NCBI GenBank assembly: GCA_963669265.1
Contig: OY769916.1
Location: 434,001-498,000 of the forward strand
Length of the DNA: 64,000 bases
Origin: SZUA-547 sp963669265
GTDB taxonomy: Bacteria; Pseudomonadota; Alphaproteobacteria; Rhodobacterales; Rhodobacteraceae
Reading direction: 5' to 3'
The notes under the pieces were generated by a model. It saw nothing but the letters and a program-made list of their open reading frames with translations, searched no databases and was not told where the DNA came from. Positions 35,365-44,412 of this stretch are shown here, piece by piece; the first letter of the stretch is position 1; the number at the start of each line of letters is the position of its first letter. Both the position numbers and the translations under genes were made by a program.

Positions 35365-37065
35365 ATGACGGGCCAAGGAGACAACCACCTGACCGGCGCC
35401 GAAGCGATGGTGAAGATGCTTCAGGCCCACGGCGTCGAGCACATCTTCGGGCTTTGCGGCGACACGACTCTGCCTCTCTATGACGCGCTGGCGCGGCTCA
35501 ACCACGGCATCACGCACTTCCTGACCCGCGATGAGCGTCATGCGGCCTATATGGCGGACGGTTATGCGCGGGTGACCGGAAAACCTGGCATCTGCGAGGG
35601 CCCGTCAGGCGGCGGGGCGACCTATATTCTGCCGGGCGTCGTCGAGGCCAACGAAAGCTCAGTGCCGATTCTCGCAATCACCACTGATGTGTCGACCAGT
35701 TCGCGCGGGCGTTATCCGCTGACCGAGTTGGATCAGGTCGCGATGTTCCGCCCGCTGACGAAATGGAACGCCACCCTCGACGACTCGGCGCGCCTGCCTG
35801 CGATGATGCGGCAAGCGTTTCGGGCGATGACCACCGGCCGACCCGGCGCGGTGCATCTGGCGTTGCCGTTCGACACCCAGAAAGGCCGTGTCGACGGAGC
35901 CGAAATCTGGGCGGAGCCCCGGCATCGGAACTTCCCGGCGGAGCGCGCCGCGCCTGATCTTTCGGACATTCAGGCGGCGGCCGACGTAGTGACCAGCGCA
36001 AAATCGGCGATCGCGATCTGCGGCGGCGGACCGGTGCTGGCGAGCGCTGACGCGGCGCTATCCCGCCTCGCCGACCTGCTGGATCTTCCCATCGCGACCA
36101 CCGTCTCCGGCCAAGGCGCGATCGCGGAGACGAACCCACAGGCGCTCGGCGTCGTAGGTTCTAACGGCGGCGATGCGGCGACGCGCGCGGTGGTGGACGA
36201 GGCGGATGTCATCCTTTTTGTCGGATGCCGGGCGGGATCTGTGACGACAGAGCGCTGGCGCTCCCCCACCCACGGAAAAACGATCATCCATATCGATAGC
36301 GATCCGATGGTGATCGGTGCCAACTACCAGACCGAGGTCGCAATCTGCGCCGATGCGCGGCTCGCCCTGTCGGCGTTGGCGGATGAGGTCGCACGCCGAG
36401 AAGACCGCCAGGGACAGAATGGACGATCCCGCGCCTCCGCCGCTTGGGACGCGAAACTGGCGGCTTTCGATCCATTGGCGAAGAGCCAGGAACGCCCTGT
36501 GCGCCCCGAGGCGGTGATTGCGACTCTGATGGACGTGCTTGATGATGACGCGACCATCGTCGCCGATCCCGGCACGCCCTGCCCCTATTTCTCAGCCCAT
36601 TATCGTTGGCGGAAGCCCGGTCGCCACTTCATCACCAACCGCGCCCATGGCGCGCTGGGGTATGCGATGGCCGCGTCAATGGGCGCGCATATCGGCCGCC
36701 CGAACGTGAAGACGGTCGCCGCCATGGGCGACGGGTCCTTCGGGTTCTGCTGCGGCGAGTTCGAGACCATGGTCCGCTACAATATGCCGATCACCTCGAT
36801 CGTCTTCTCAAACGCCGTCTATGGCTGGATCAAGGCGGGCCAAAAGTCAGGATTCGGCGAGCGCTACTACAACGTGGACTTCAATCGAACCGATCACGCC
36901 GCCGTGGCGCGGGCGTTCGGAGTGAAATCATGGACAGTCGAGGATCCCGCCCAACTCGCGCCTGTCCTGCGAGAGGCGGTCGCCCATGACGGCCCCACGC
37001 TGGTGGATGTAATCGCGCAACCGCTGCAAGACGCCGCGGCGCCGGTCTCTGAATGGGTCGCCTAA
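35365..37065 (+). CDS. thiamine-diphosphate-dependent enzyme, acetolactate-synthase-like
   Basis: A 566-aa protein with the three domains of the POX/AHAS family. The catalytic Glu lies in TRDERHAAYMADGYARVTG. The TPP-binding GDGSFGFCCGEFETMVRYNMP motif (GDG...NN type, given in pieces: GDGSFGF and ETMVRYNMP) sits in the C-terminal domain. It probably decarboxylates or ligates a 2-keto acid; it may be a sulfoacetaldehyde, oxalyl-CoA or acetolactate-type enzyme and the specific reaction cannot be assigned. It is divergent from the GntR regulator and followed convergently by LysR. Confidence 0.8.
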   Translation: MTGQGDNHLTGAEAMVKMLQAHGVEHIFGLCGDTTLPLYDALARLNHGITHFLTRDERHAAYMADGYARVTGKPGICEGPSGGGATYILPGVVEANESSVPILAITTDVSTSSRGRYPLTELDQVAMFRPLTKWNATLDDSARLPAMMRQAFRAMTTGRPGAVHLALPFDTQKGRVDGAEIWAEPRHRNFPAERAAPDLSDIQAAADVVTSAKSAIAICGGGPVLASADAALSRLADLLDLPIATTVSGQGAIAETNPQALGVVGSNGGDAATRAVVDEADVILFVGCRAGSVTTERWRSPTHGKTIIHIDSDPMVIGANYQTEVAICADARLALSALADEVARREDRQGQNGRSRASAAWDAKLAAFDPLAKSQERPVRPEAVIATLMDVLDDDATIVADPGTPCPYFSAHYRWRKPGRHFITNRAHGALGYAMAASMGAHIGRPNVKTVAAMGDGSFGFCCGEFETMVRYNMPITSIVFSNAVYGWIKAGQKSGFGERYYNVDFNRTDHAAVARAFGVKSWTVEDPAQLAPVLREAVAHDGPTLVDVIAQPLQDAAAPVSEWVA

Positions 37066-37964
37066 ACGGGAGGTGAAGCGACGCCTTGCATATGCTCGTC
37101 GATAATCTTCAGGAACTCCGTGCCGATAGAAGACAGCGGGCGCGCCTTGGCGGTCACAATTGCGATGTCCAACTGGATGCGCGGACGAAACGGGCGCACG
37201 ACATATCCCTCGCCGCTGTCGCTGGACAACGTGAACGGATCGATAAATGCCGCGCCCACCCCCTGCTTCACCATACTCAGCGCGTTACGAAACAGATCCG
37301 TATGACACCGCGGGCGCCAATGCGCTCCGTCCGAGTGAAACGCCTCGCGCGCGCGCCGGTTCACCATGTGATCGGCGCCCATGACGATCAGCGGAAACCC
37401 GTCCAGCAGTTTCGGCGTCAGCGATCGCTCCGCCGCCAGTTCACTATCTTCGGGCAATGCACAGAGCGTCTCGAAATGGAACAGTCGCGCCTGAAGCCCA
37501 TCATTGATCAATGGCAGCTCGCAGATGCCAATCTCAAACAGGCCTGCCGCGACCCATTCCTGAATCTTGCTCGAATAGTTCGATTGAAAGGCGATCGTCA
37601 GCGACGGTTTGTCCTCGGCGAAGCGCGCGATTTCTTGCGGCAGAAACCCGAATGCCAGGGCGTGCGAGGACGCGACCTGAAGTTGCCCGGTCTTCTGGTT
37701 CTGAAGATCCACAACCGCCTGATTCACATGATCAAGGCCGCGCACGACGGTGTCGATTTCCCGATAAAGCACGCTGGCTTCCGGCGTTGGCACGAGGCGG
37801 CCCTTGCGGCGTTGGAAGAGCTTGAAGTTCGTCTGCCGCTCCAACTGCGCCAGAAGGTTGCTCATCCCGGGCTGAGAGATGCCGAGCTGCTCCGCCGCGG
37901 CGGTCACGGTGCCCGCCTCGATGATCGCGTGAAACGCCTGAAGTTGCCTGAACTGAACCGCCAT
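37062..37964 (-). CDS. LysR family transcriptional regulator
   Basis: A 300-aa LTTR with the N-terminal helix-turn-helix (LQAFHAIIEAGTVTAAAEQLGISQPGMS, in pieces LQAFHAIIEAGTVTAAAEQL and ISQPGMSNLLAQLE) and a C-terminal periplasmic-binding-protein-like effector domain. It is divergent from the enolase-superfamily gene across 98 nt and overlaps the TPP-enzyme stop by 4 nt. It probably controls the downstream enolase/DAO/TRAP operon. Confidence 0.9.
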   Translation of the reverse strand: MAVQFRQLQAFHAIIEAGTVTAAAEQLGISQPGMSNLLAQLERQTNFKLFQRRKGRLVPTPEASVLYREIDTVVRGLDHVNQAVVDLQNQKTGQLQVASSHALAFGFLPQEIARFAEDKPSLTIAFQSNYSSKIQEWVAAGLFEIGICELPLINDGLQARLFHFETLCALPEDSELAAERSLTPKLLDGFPLIVMGADHMVNRRAREAFHSDGAHWRPRCHTDLFRNALSMVKQGVGAAFIDPFTLSSDSGEGYVVRPFRPRIQLDIAIVTAKARPLSSIGTEFLKIIDEHMQGVASPPV

Positions 37965-37990
37965 GCGCGTATAGTATCATTTTTAGTGAT

Positions 37991-38007
37991 GAATATGCGA
38001 AATATTC
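37991..38007. promoter_or_regulatory. LysR-type operator candidate
   Basis: GAATAT at 37991-37996 and ATATTC at 38002-38007 form a perfect 6-bp inverted repeat with a 5-nt gap. It lies in the AT-rich interval between lysR and the divergent enolase gene, the usual LTTR box position. Confidence 0.5.
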
Positions 38008-38062
38008 GTATTGGAAATGATGATTAAAACTCGGCAACCTGTGCCGAGCATTGAGAGAGGCC

Positions 38063-39208
38063 ATGTCAGAACTGGATCAGATCATCACCGGATACGACGT
38101 ATGGCGGCTGGCTTTGCCAGTGGTGTCCCGTCGGGATCATGGCATCGGCGCCGTTGAAGGAAGCTGTGAGATCATCGTCCTGCGCCTAACCGCCGAGGGC
38201 GGCGCAGAAGGGTTTGGAGAGGCCTCCCCCTGGGCCGTCTTCACCGGCTCGCCCGAGGCGGCCTTCGCAGCGCTCGACCGTTATATCCGGCCGCATGTCG
38301 TGGGCCGTCCGGTCGCTGATATCGCTTCGATCATGGCCAACGCCCAGCGCGCTGTCGCGTTTTGCAGCGACGCTAAGGCGGCGCTGGAAACCGCGTTGCT
38401 GGATCTGTCGGGCCGCATTCAGGGAAAACCCGTCTGGGCGCTGCTGGGCGAGAAGTGCCGGGACTCGATCCCCCTATCCGTCTCTCTCGCCAATCCCATC
38501 TTCGAGGAAGACATCGCGCTTCTGGATCGCCTGACGTCAGAGGGCGTCGGCATCGTCAAACTGAAAGCCGGCTTCAAGGATCTCGCCTTCGACCTCATGC
38601 GGCTTGAGCGCCTGCGTCGTGACTATCCCGAACTCGATCTGCGCGTCGACTATAATCAGGGGCTTGAGACGGAGGGCGCGGTCGACAATGTCCGCGCCGT
38701 CGCGGATTTCAGACCCAGCTTCATCGAACAACCCGTCCGTGCGCATGAATACGCGGTGATGGCGCAAATCCGGTCTGCGATCGACGCGCCTCTGCTCGCC
38801 GACGAGAGCGTCTTTGGACCGGAGGACATGGTCCGGGCGATACAAGAGCGGATCTGCGACGGCGTTTCCATCAAGATCATGAAGGCTGGCGGGCTGACGC
38901 GCGCGCAAACCGTGGCGCAGATGGCCGAGAACGCGGGTCTATCCGCCTATGGCGGCGACATGTTCGAATCCGGCCTCGCCCACCTCGCCGGCGCCCATAT
39001 GATCGCCGCGACGCCTGAGATCACGCTCGGATGCGAGTTCTACCAATCCCGTTACTACCTGAAAGAGGACATACTTGAAGCGCCCTTCCCGTCCGCCAAC
39101 GGCGTCGTGGCCATTTCCGATGAGCCGGGCCTTGGCATCCGGCCGGATCTCGACAAGCTGGCCAGATACGCCGTTGCGTCTTCGGTGCAGGCGTCGGCGG
39201 CGGCATGA
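38063..39208 (+). CDS. enolase-superfamily enzyme, muconate-lactonizing (MLE) subgroup
   Basis: A 381-aa TIM-barrel enzyme. The acid/base Lys pair is K166/K168 in VKLKAG, the metal ligands D196 (RVDYNQG), E222 (IEQP) and D247 (ADESV), and the opposite Lys is K271 (SIKIMKAGG). The K-x-K and single K layout is MLE-type and fits syn-elimination, cycloisomerization or racemization/epimerization. A cis-3-hydroxyproline dehydratase role is one possibility, given such enzymes in rhodobacterial TRAP loci, but this is inference. It is coupled to the downstream DAO gene through an ATGA overlap. Confidence 0.75.
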   Translation: MSELDQIITGYDVWRLALPVVSRRDHGIGAVEGSCEIIVLRLTAEGGAEGFGEASPWAVFTGSPEAAFAALDRYIRPHVVGRPVADIASIMANAQRAVAFCSDAKAALETALLDLSGRIQGKPVWALLGEKCRDSIPLSVSLANPIFEEDIALLDRLTSEGVGIVKLKAGFKDLAFDLMRLERLRRDYPELDLRVDYNQGLETEGAVDNVRAVADFRPSFIEQPVRAHEYAVMAQIRSAIDAPLLADESVFGPEDMVRAIQERICDGVSIKIMKAGGLTRAQTVAQMAENAGLSAYGGDMFESGLAHLAGAHMIAATPEITLGCEFYQSRYYLKEDILEAPFPSANGVVAISDEPGLGIRPDLDKLARYAVASSVQASAAA

Positions 39209-40470
39209 GCGAGAGCATGAAAACCGTCGCGATCATCGGCGCCGGGATTGTCGGCGTCTCCACAGCGCTTTGGCTGCAACGCGACGGCGCGCGCGTCATC
39301 CTGATCGACAAGGCCGGTCCCGGCGAGGGCGCGAGCTTCGGCAATGGCGGCATTCTGGCCTCTTGCTCCGTGGTGCCGGTCACCGGACCCGGACTGCTGG
39401 GCAAAGCGCCGAAAATGTTGTTCAGCGCCAACCAGCCGCTGTTCCTGAAATGGGGGTATCTGCCGAAACTGGCGCCATGGCTGCTGAAGTATCTGCGCCA
39501 CGCCAACGCCGCCGACACAACGCGGATCGCCGGGGCCTTGGCGCCAATCGTCGGCGACAGCCTGGCCGAACATCGGGCCTTGTCCGCAGGCACGCCGGCG
39601 GAGCGATGGATCGTCCCGTCAGACTACCTCTATGTCTACAATGATCGCGCGCATTTCGAATCGGACGCCTTCGCCTGGAAACTGCGCCGCAGCCATGGGG
39701 TCGTCTGGGACGAACTCGAGGGTCCGGAATTCACGCATTATGACCCCGTTTTTGCGCCCGAACTTGGCTTCGCCGCGCGAATGGGCGGCCATGGCCACAT
39801 CGTCGATCCGGGACGCTACGTGCAGGACCTCGCCGCCCATGTCGTGCAATCGGGCGGCCAATCGGTAAAGGCCGCCGTCACCGACATCGCTCAAGACAAT
39901 GGTAAGACCGTCGGCGTCTATGCTGGCGGAGAGATGATCCCCTGCGACGCCGTCGTGCTGGCGGCGGGCGCCTGGTCCGGCGATCTGGCGCGAAAGCTGG
40001 GCGTCGACGTGCCGCTCGAAACCGAGCGCGGCTATCACCTCGAGCTTTGGGAGCCGTCGGTCATGCCGCGCGCGCCTGTCATGGTCGCTGGCGGCAAGTT
40101 CGTCGCGACGCCGATGGATGGCCGTCTGCGTCTTGCCGGAGTGGTGGAGTTCGGCGGTATGGACGCCCTGCCGTCCCGCGCGCCGCTTGAGCTGTTGAAA
40201 CGTAACGCCAAAAGCGCGTTTCGCGATATAACATGGAGCGAGACCAAGGAATGGATGGGACATCGCCCGGCGCCGGCCGATTCGATACCGGTGATCGGCG
40301 AGGCGCCCAATTTCAAAGGCGCGTTCATGGGGTTTGGACACCACCATATCGGACTGACCGGAGGACCCAGAACCGGGCGATTGCTGTCGCAGATCATCTC
40401 CGGGCAACTGCCGAACATAGATCTTTCCGCGTATTCCCCCGCGCGTTTCGCCGCGCGTGCAGGGGCCTAA
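39205..40470 (+). CDS. DAO-family FAD-dependent dehydrogenase (D-amino-acid dehydrogenase-like)
   Basis: A 421-aa flavoprotein with the N-terminal FAD motif IIGAGIVGVSTALWL, then FGNGGILASCSVVP, typical of DadA-like enzymes, and a C-terminal GFGHHHIGLTGGPRTG block of this family. It probably oxidises a D-amino or imino acid and feeds electrons to the respiratory chain. The ATG overlaps the stop of the enolase gene; ATG 39217 is an alternative. The gene is followed after 38 nt by the TRAP substrate-binding protein. Confidence 0.8.
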   Translation: MSESMKTVAIIGAGIVGVSTALWLQRDGARVILIDKAGPGEGASFGNGGILASCSVVPVTGPGLLGKAPKMLFSANQPLFLKWGYLPKLAPWLLKYLRHANAADTTRIAGALAPIVGDSLAEHRALSAGTPAERWIVPSDYLYVYNDRAHFESDAFAWKLRRSHGVVWDELEGPEFTHYDPVFAPELGFAARMGGHGHIVDPGRYVQDLAAHVVQSGGQSVKAAVTDIAQDNGKTVGVYAGGEMIPCDAVVLAAGAWSGDLARKLGVDVPLETERGYHLELWEPSVMPRAPVMVAGGKFVATPMDGRLRLAGVVEFGGMDALPSRAPLELLKRNAKSAFRDITWSETKEWMGHRPAPADSIPVIGEAPNFKGAFMGFGHHHIGLTGGPRTGRLLSQIISGQLPNIDLSAYSPARFAARAGA

Positions 40471-40508
40471 TCAAGAACTGGCGACGACCAATAACAGGGA
40501 GACTGAAC

Positions 40509-41486
40509 ATGAAGATTCTCACAAACATCCTGGCCGCGACGGCCTTGACCGCCGCGTCGGCGCTACCGGCAGCGGCGGCTGAGAAATGGGATCTGCCGAT
40601 GGCCTATGCGGCCTCGAACTTCCATTCCGCCACCGGCGCCGAGTTCGGCAAGTGCATCACCACCGGCACAGGCGGCGAGATCGAAGTCACGACCCATCCC
40701 GGCGGTTCGCTCTTCAAGGGCGGCGACATCAAACGCGCGATCCAGACGGGTCAGGCGCCGATCGGCGAACGGCTGCTCTCTGGCCATCAGAACGAAAATG
40801 CGCTGTTCGGCGTCGATTCCATTCCGTTCCTCGCGACCTCATTCGACGATGCAGCGAAGCTCTGGAAAGCGGCGAAGCCGGTTCTCACCGATTTGCTGGC
40901 CGAACAGAACCTGACCCTGCTTTATTCGGTGCCATGGCCGCCACAAGGCCTCTACTTCAAAGATGAAGTGAAGTCGGTCGCTGACATGAAAGGGCTGAAA
41001 TTTAGGGCCTATAACAACGCCACTGGCCGGCTTGCTGAGTTAACCGGCATGCTGCCTGTCACCATTGAAGCCGCCGAGATCAGCCAGGCTTTCGCGACGG
41101 GCGTCGCTGAGTCCATGGTCTCCTCCGGATCAACGGGATACGACCGAAAAGTATGGGAGAGCCTCAACTACTTCTATGAGGTCGACGCCTGGCTGCCGCG
41201 CAACTACATGCTGATCAATTCTGATGTATGGGGCGGGGTCTCCGATCAGAACAAGAACATCATCAAAGCCTGCGCCGAACTGGCCGAGTACGCGGGCACC
41301 TGGCGTGCGGTCGAGTACACCCAGTTCACGCTGAATGGTCTGCGGGCAGGCGGTATGACGGTCGCCCCGGCCAACGAACAGATGGTCAATGAACTGAAAG
41401 AAATCGGCGTCACCATGACCAATGAGTGGCTTGAGGCCGCCGGGGATCAGGGCAAGGCGATCGTCGACGCATTCAAGGCCGAATAA
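40509..41486 (+). CDS. dctP: TRAP transporter substrate-binding protein
   Basis: Periplasmic DctP-type binding protein of 325 aa with a Sec signal peptide (residues 1-23, MKILTNILAATALTAASALP then AAAAE). It has the TRAP family core KGLKFRAYNNATGRLAELTGMLP (in pieces KGLKFRAYNN and TGRLAELTGM) that includes the ligand-binding Arg, then FATGVAESMVSSGS. GGGAG lies 7 nt upstream of ATG 40509, while the open frame upstream is shadow. The ligand is likely a carboxylate or betaine-like compound, unknown. Confidence 0.9.
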   Translation: MKILTNILAATALTAASALPAAAAEKWDLPMAYAASNFHSATGAEFGKCITTGTGGEIEVTTHPGGSLFKGGDIKRAIQTGQAPIGERLLSGHQNENALFGVDSIPFLATSFDDAAKLWKAAKPVLTDLLAEQNLTLLYSVPWPPQGLYFKDEVKSVADMKGLKFRAYNNATGRLAELTGMLPVTIEAAEISQAFATGVAESMVSSGSTGYDRKVWESLNYFYEVDAWLPRNYMLINSDVWGGVSDQNKNIIKACAELAEYAGTWRAVEYTQFTLNGLRAGGMTVAPANEQMVNELKEIGVTMTNEWLEAAGDQGKAIVDAFKAE

Positions 41487-41495
41487 TCGACCACA

Positions 41496-41523
41496 GGAGG
41501 CGCTGTCGTCGTTCGGCGCCTCC
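41496..41523 (+). other. stem-loop between dctP and dctQ
   Basis: GGAGGCGC at 41496-41503 is perfectly complementary to GCGCCTCC at 41516-41523 with a 12-nt loop. There is no strong T-run, so it may slow or protect RNA decay instead of terminating. Such hairpins often follow binding-protein genes and explain higher SBP than permease levels. Confidence 0.6.
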
Positions 41524-41564
41524 CTCCACATCCGGAATTTCATCGCGCGAAGGAGGGTTGCGAG

Positions 41565-42089
41565 ATGGGTGCTCTTAGACGGGGCCTTGACGGTCTCTAT
41601 TGGGTTTCAGGCGTGCTGGCCGCGCTTTGCCTGATCATCATTCTCGCCCTGATCGTCGTGCAGATGGTCGCGCGATGGACCGGAGAGGTGTTCCCGGGCG
41701 CGCCGGACTACGCCGGGTATGCGATGGCCGGGGCCAGCTTCCTCGCCTTTGCAAGCGCCTTAAACAAGGGCTCGCACATCCGGGTGTCGATTCTGCTGAA
41801 CGCCGTCGCGCCGGGCATGAAACGCATTCTGGAGATCTGGTGCTTCAGCATCGGCACGGCCATCGCCTGGTACTTCGTCTGGTACGCGGTCAAGTTCACC
41901 TACTGGTCCTGGAAATTCCACGACATCAGCCAGGGGCAGGACAAGACGCCTCTCTGGATGCCGCAATCGCTGATGGTGATCGGCGCGGTGATCCTCGCGA
42001 TCGCCCTGACAGACCACTTGATCAGCCTGTTCAGAAGCGGCGAACACCGGATCGTGCGCGATCTCGAAGATCAGAGCCACGGGGAGTGA
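41565..42089 (+). CDS. dctQ: TRAP transporter small permease
   Basis: The 174-aa small membrane subunit with four hydrophobic helices (about 15-35, 48-65, 88-108 and 130-150). The block LAFASALNKGSHIRVSIL is a DctQ hallmark. AAGGAGG precedes the ATG closely. Next in the operon is dctM, 6 nt downstream. Confidence 0.85.
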   Translation: MGALRRGLDGLYWVSGVLAALCLIIILALIVVQMVARWTGEVFPGAPDYAGYAMAGASFLAFASALNKGSHIRVSILLNAVAPGMKRILEIWCFSIGTAIAWYFVWYAVKFTYWSWKFHDISQGQDKTPLWMPQSLMVIGAVILAIALTDHLISLFRSGEHRIVRDLEDQSHGE

Positions 42090-42095
42090 CGCGCC

Positions 42096-43412
42096 ATGGA
42101 TGATCCTTCAATCATTGTTCTGTTTCTTTTCGTTCTGTTCCTGCTGCTCGGAACCGGAGTCTGGGTCGGCCTCGCCCTGATGGGCGTCGCCTGGGTCGGG
42201 ATGGAGCTCTTCACCACGCGTCCTGTTGGCGACGTTATGCTGACGACGATCTGGAGCTCCTCCTCCTCATGGACCCTGACCGCCCTGCCCCTCTTTATCT
42301 GGATGGGAGAAATCCTATACCGGACAAGGCTTTCCGAGGATATGTTCAAGGGCCTATCGCCCTGGATGCAGAACCTTCCGGGCGGTCTGGTGCACACCAA
42401 TATTGTCGGCTGCACCGTGTTCGCCGCCGTATCCGGTTCATCGGCTGCGACGCTGACCACGGTCGGCAAGATGTCGATCCCAGAGCTGCGGAAGCGTAAT
42501 TATCCCGAAACGATGGTGATCGGAACGCTGACCGGCGCGGCGACATTGGGCCTGATGATCCCGCCCTCGCTGACGCTGATCGTCTATGGCGTCACCATCA
42601 ATGAGAGCATTTCGAAGCTCTTCTTCGCCGGCGTTCTGCCGGGGCTGGTGCTGGCGCTGATGTTCATGGCGTATGTGGCGATCATGTCGAAGGTTTCAAA
42701 GAAGTGGAATCCGAATGCCGAGCCTGCGCTGACATTCAGTCAGCGAGTGGCCAACTCCCGCTTCCTGATCCCCGTGATCCTGCTGATCATGGTGGTGATC
42801 GGCTCGATGTATCTCGGCGTCGCTACGGCGACCGAGGCCGCCGCGTTCGGCGTGATTGGCGGGCTGCTGCTCGCCGCCAGTCAGGGCTCGCTCAGCTGGA
42901 AGACGTTCACTTCGTCGCTGATGGGGGCGACCCGCACCTCAGCGATGATCGCGCTCATTCTCGCCGGCGCGGCCTTCCTGTCGCTGTCGATGGGTTTCAC
43001 CGGCCTGCCCCGCGCGCTGGCTGACCTGATCGCAGCGTGGGATCTGTCGAAATTTGAACTGCTGATGGCCTTGCTCGTGTTCTACATCATCCTCGGCATG
43101 TTCCTCGACGGCATTTCCTCGGTCGTTTTGACCATGGCGGTGGTCGAACCGATGGTGCGTGAGGCCGGGATCGACCTGATCTGGTTTGGCATCTTCATCG
43201 TCGTCGTTGTCGAGATGGCGCAGATCACGCCGCCGATCGGGTTCAACCTGTTCGTCATGCAGGGCATGACCCATCACGAGATGGGCTTCATCGCCCGCGC
43301 CGCCTTCCCGATGTTCATGATCATGGTGTTGATGGTCTTTGTGCTGATCGCCTTCCCCGAGATCGCGACCTGGCTGCCAGAGAACATCCGCAAAGGACCA
43401 GACAGCGGATAG
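42096..43412 (+). CDS. dctM: TRAP transporter large permease
   Basis: The 438-aa large membrane subunit, about 12 helices. Recognisable blocks are GVWVGLALMGVAW, ALPLFIWMGEILYRT, GAATLGLMIPPSLTLIVYG and ITPPIGFNLFVMQGM. It completes a DctPQM sodium-dependent TRAP uptake system with the two preceding genes. Confidence 0.9.
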   Translation: MDDPSIIVLFLFVLFLLLGTGVWVGLALMGVAWVGMELFTTRPVGDVMLTTIWSSSSSWTLTALPLFIWMGEILYRTRLSEDMFKGLSPWMQNLPGGLVHTNIVGCTVFAAVSGSSAATLTTVGKMSIPELRKRNYPETMVIGTLTGAATLGLMIPPSLTLIVYGVTINESISKLFFAGVLPGLVLALMFMAYVAIMSKVSKKWNPNAEPALTFSQRVANSRFLIPVILLIMVVIGSMYLGVATATEAAAFGVIGGLLLAASQGSLSWKTFTSSLMGATRTSAMIALILAGAAFLSLSMGFTGLPRALADLIAAWDLSKFELLMALLVFYIILGMFLDGISSVVLTMAVVEPMVREAGIDLIWFGIFIVVVVEMAQITPPIGFNLFVMQGMTHHEMGFIARAAFPMFMIMVLMVFVLIAFPEIATWLPENIRKGPDSG

Positions 43413-43414
43413 CC

Positions 43415-44347
43415 ATGGTCACATCGGCGCTGCATTGGGCGGCCCGCCACGGCAAGGAATGGCTCGTGGCGGGTCTTTTGGCGGGGCTGTTCCTGCCCGA
43501 TCTCGCCGCGACGCTGCGGCCCTGGCTGCCGGAAATGGTGGCCTTTCTGCTGTTTCTGACAGCCTATCGCATTGGTCCGAAAGCGGCGTTTGGCGCAGCC
43601 GCCGAGGCCCGCCGCGCATTCGCCTTCGCGCTGGCCTTCCAACTTGTGATGCCCTTGGCGGCGCTCGCGATCTTGCTGGCGTTCGGTGTGGCCGACAGCG
43701 CTTTCGGCCTTGTCCTCGTGCTGATGCTGGCCGCGCCGTCGGTCACCGGCAGCCCGAATTTCGCGATTATGATGGGCCGAGATCCGACCCCCGCCCTCCG
43801 CCTGCTGATCGTCGGCACGTTGCTGTTCCCGCTGACCGTGTTTCCGGTCCTTTGGCTGAGCCCGGCGTTGGGGGATCAGGCGGAGGTGATGACGGCGGCG
43901 CTTCGCCTGATCGCCGTCATCGCCGGCGCCGTCACGCTGGCGTTCCTTCTGCGTGCGAAGGGATCGCCTGTATTGACCAACGACCGCCGCGATGCGTTGG
44001 ACGGTCTGTCCGCCGTCACCCTCGCGATCATTGTGATCGGATTGATGGCGGCCCTTGGCCCGGCGTTGAAAGACGACCTATGGAATGCGCTGGCGTGGGC
44101 GGCCTTTGCGTTCGCGCTGAATTTCGGCCTGCAGATCACCTGCTATGTCACGCTGACGGCCGCCGGAGATCACGGCCGCGCGGCGCCGGTCAGCATCGTG
44201 GCCGGAAACCGCAACATCGCGCTGTTTCTGGTCGCCCTGCCCGCCTCGGTGACGGACCCTTTGCTGATCTTCATCGGCTGCTATCAATTGCCAATGTACC
44301 TGACGCCGATCCTGCTGCGGCCCCTCTATCGGCGGCGCAACGAGTAG
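43415..44347 (+). CDS. bile acid:sodium symporter (BASS)-like membrane protein
   Basis: A 310-aa protein with about ten hydrophobic helices, starting 2 nt after the dctM stop. Segments such as LAAPSVTGSPNFAIMMGRDP and IVAGNRNIALFL resemble the BASS/ArsB-like 10-TM family. It likely exports or cotransports a small organic anion from the same pathway. No specific substrate is supported. Confidence 0.65.
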   Translation: MVTSALHWAARHGKEWLVAGLLAGLFLPDLAATLRPWLPEMVAFLLFLTAYRIGPKAAFGAAAEARRAFAFALAFQLVMPLAALAILLAFGVADSAFGLVLVLMLAAPSVTGSPNFAIMMGRDPTPALRLLIVGTLLFPLTVFPVLWLSPALGDQAEVMTAALRLIAVIAGAVTLAFLLRAKGSPVLTNDRRDALDGLSAVTLAIIVIGLMAALGPALKDDLWNALAWAAFAFALNFGLQITCYVTLTAAGDHGRAAPVSIVAGNRNIALFLVALPASVTDPLLIFIGCYQLPMYLTPILLRPLYRRRNE

Positions 44348-44412
44348 CGCCCAACTGTAGGCCAAGACCGGCGCGCCGCAGATCTTGAGTACGCTAGTTG
44401 CGCCCCGGTTCG

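Noticed and set aside
34569..35541. Long form of the GntR gene starting at 35541
   Set aside because: The extension runs through the divergent promoter and into the TPP-enzyme gene; the start at 35256 has a good Shine-Dalgarno.
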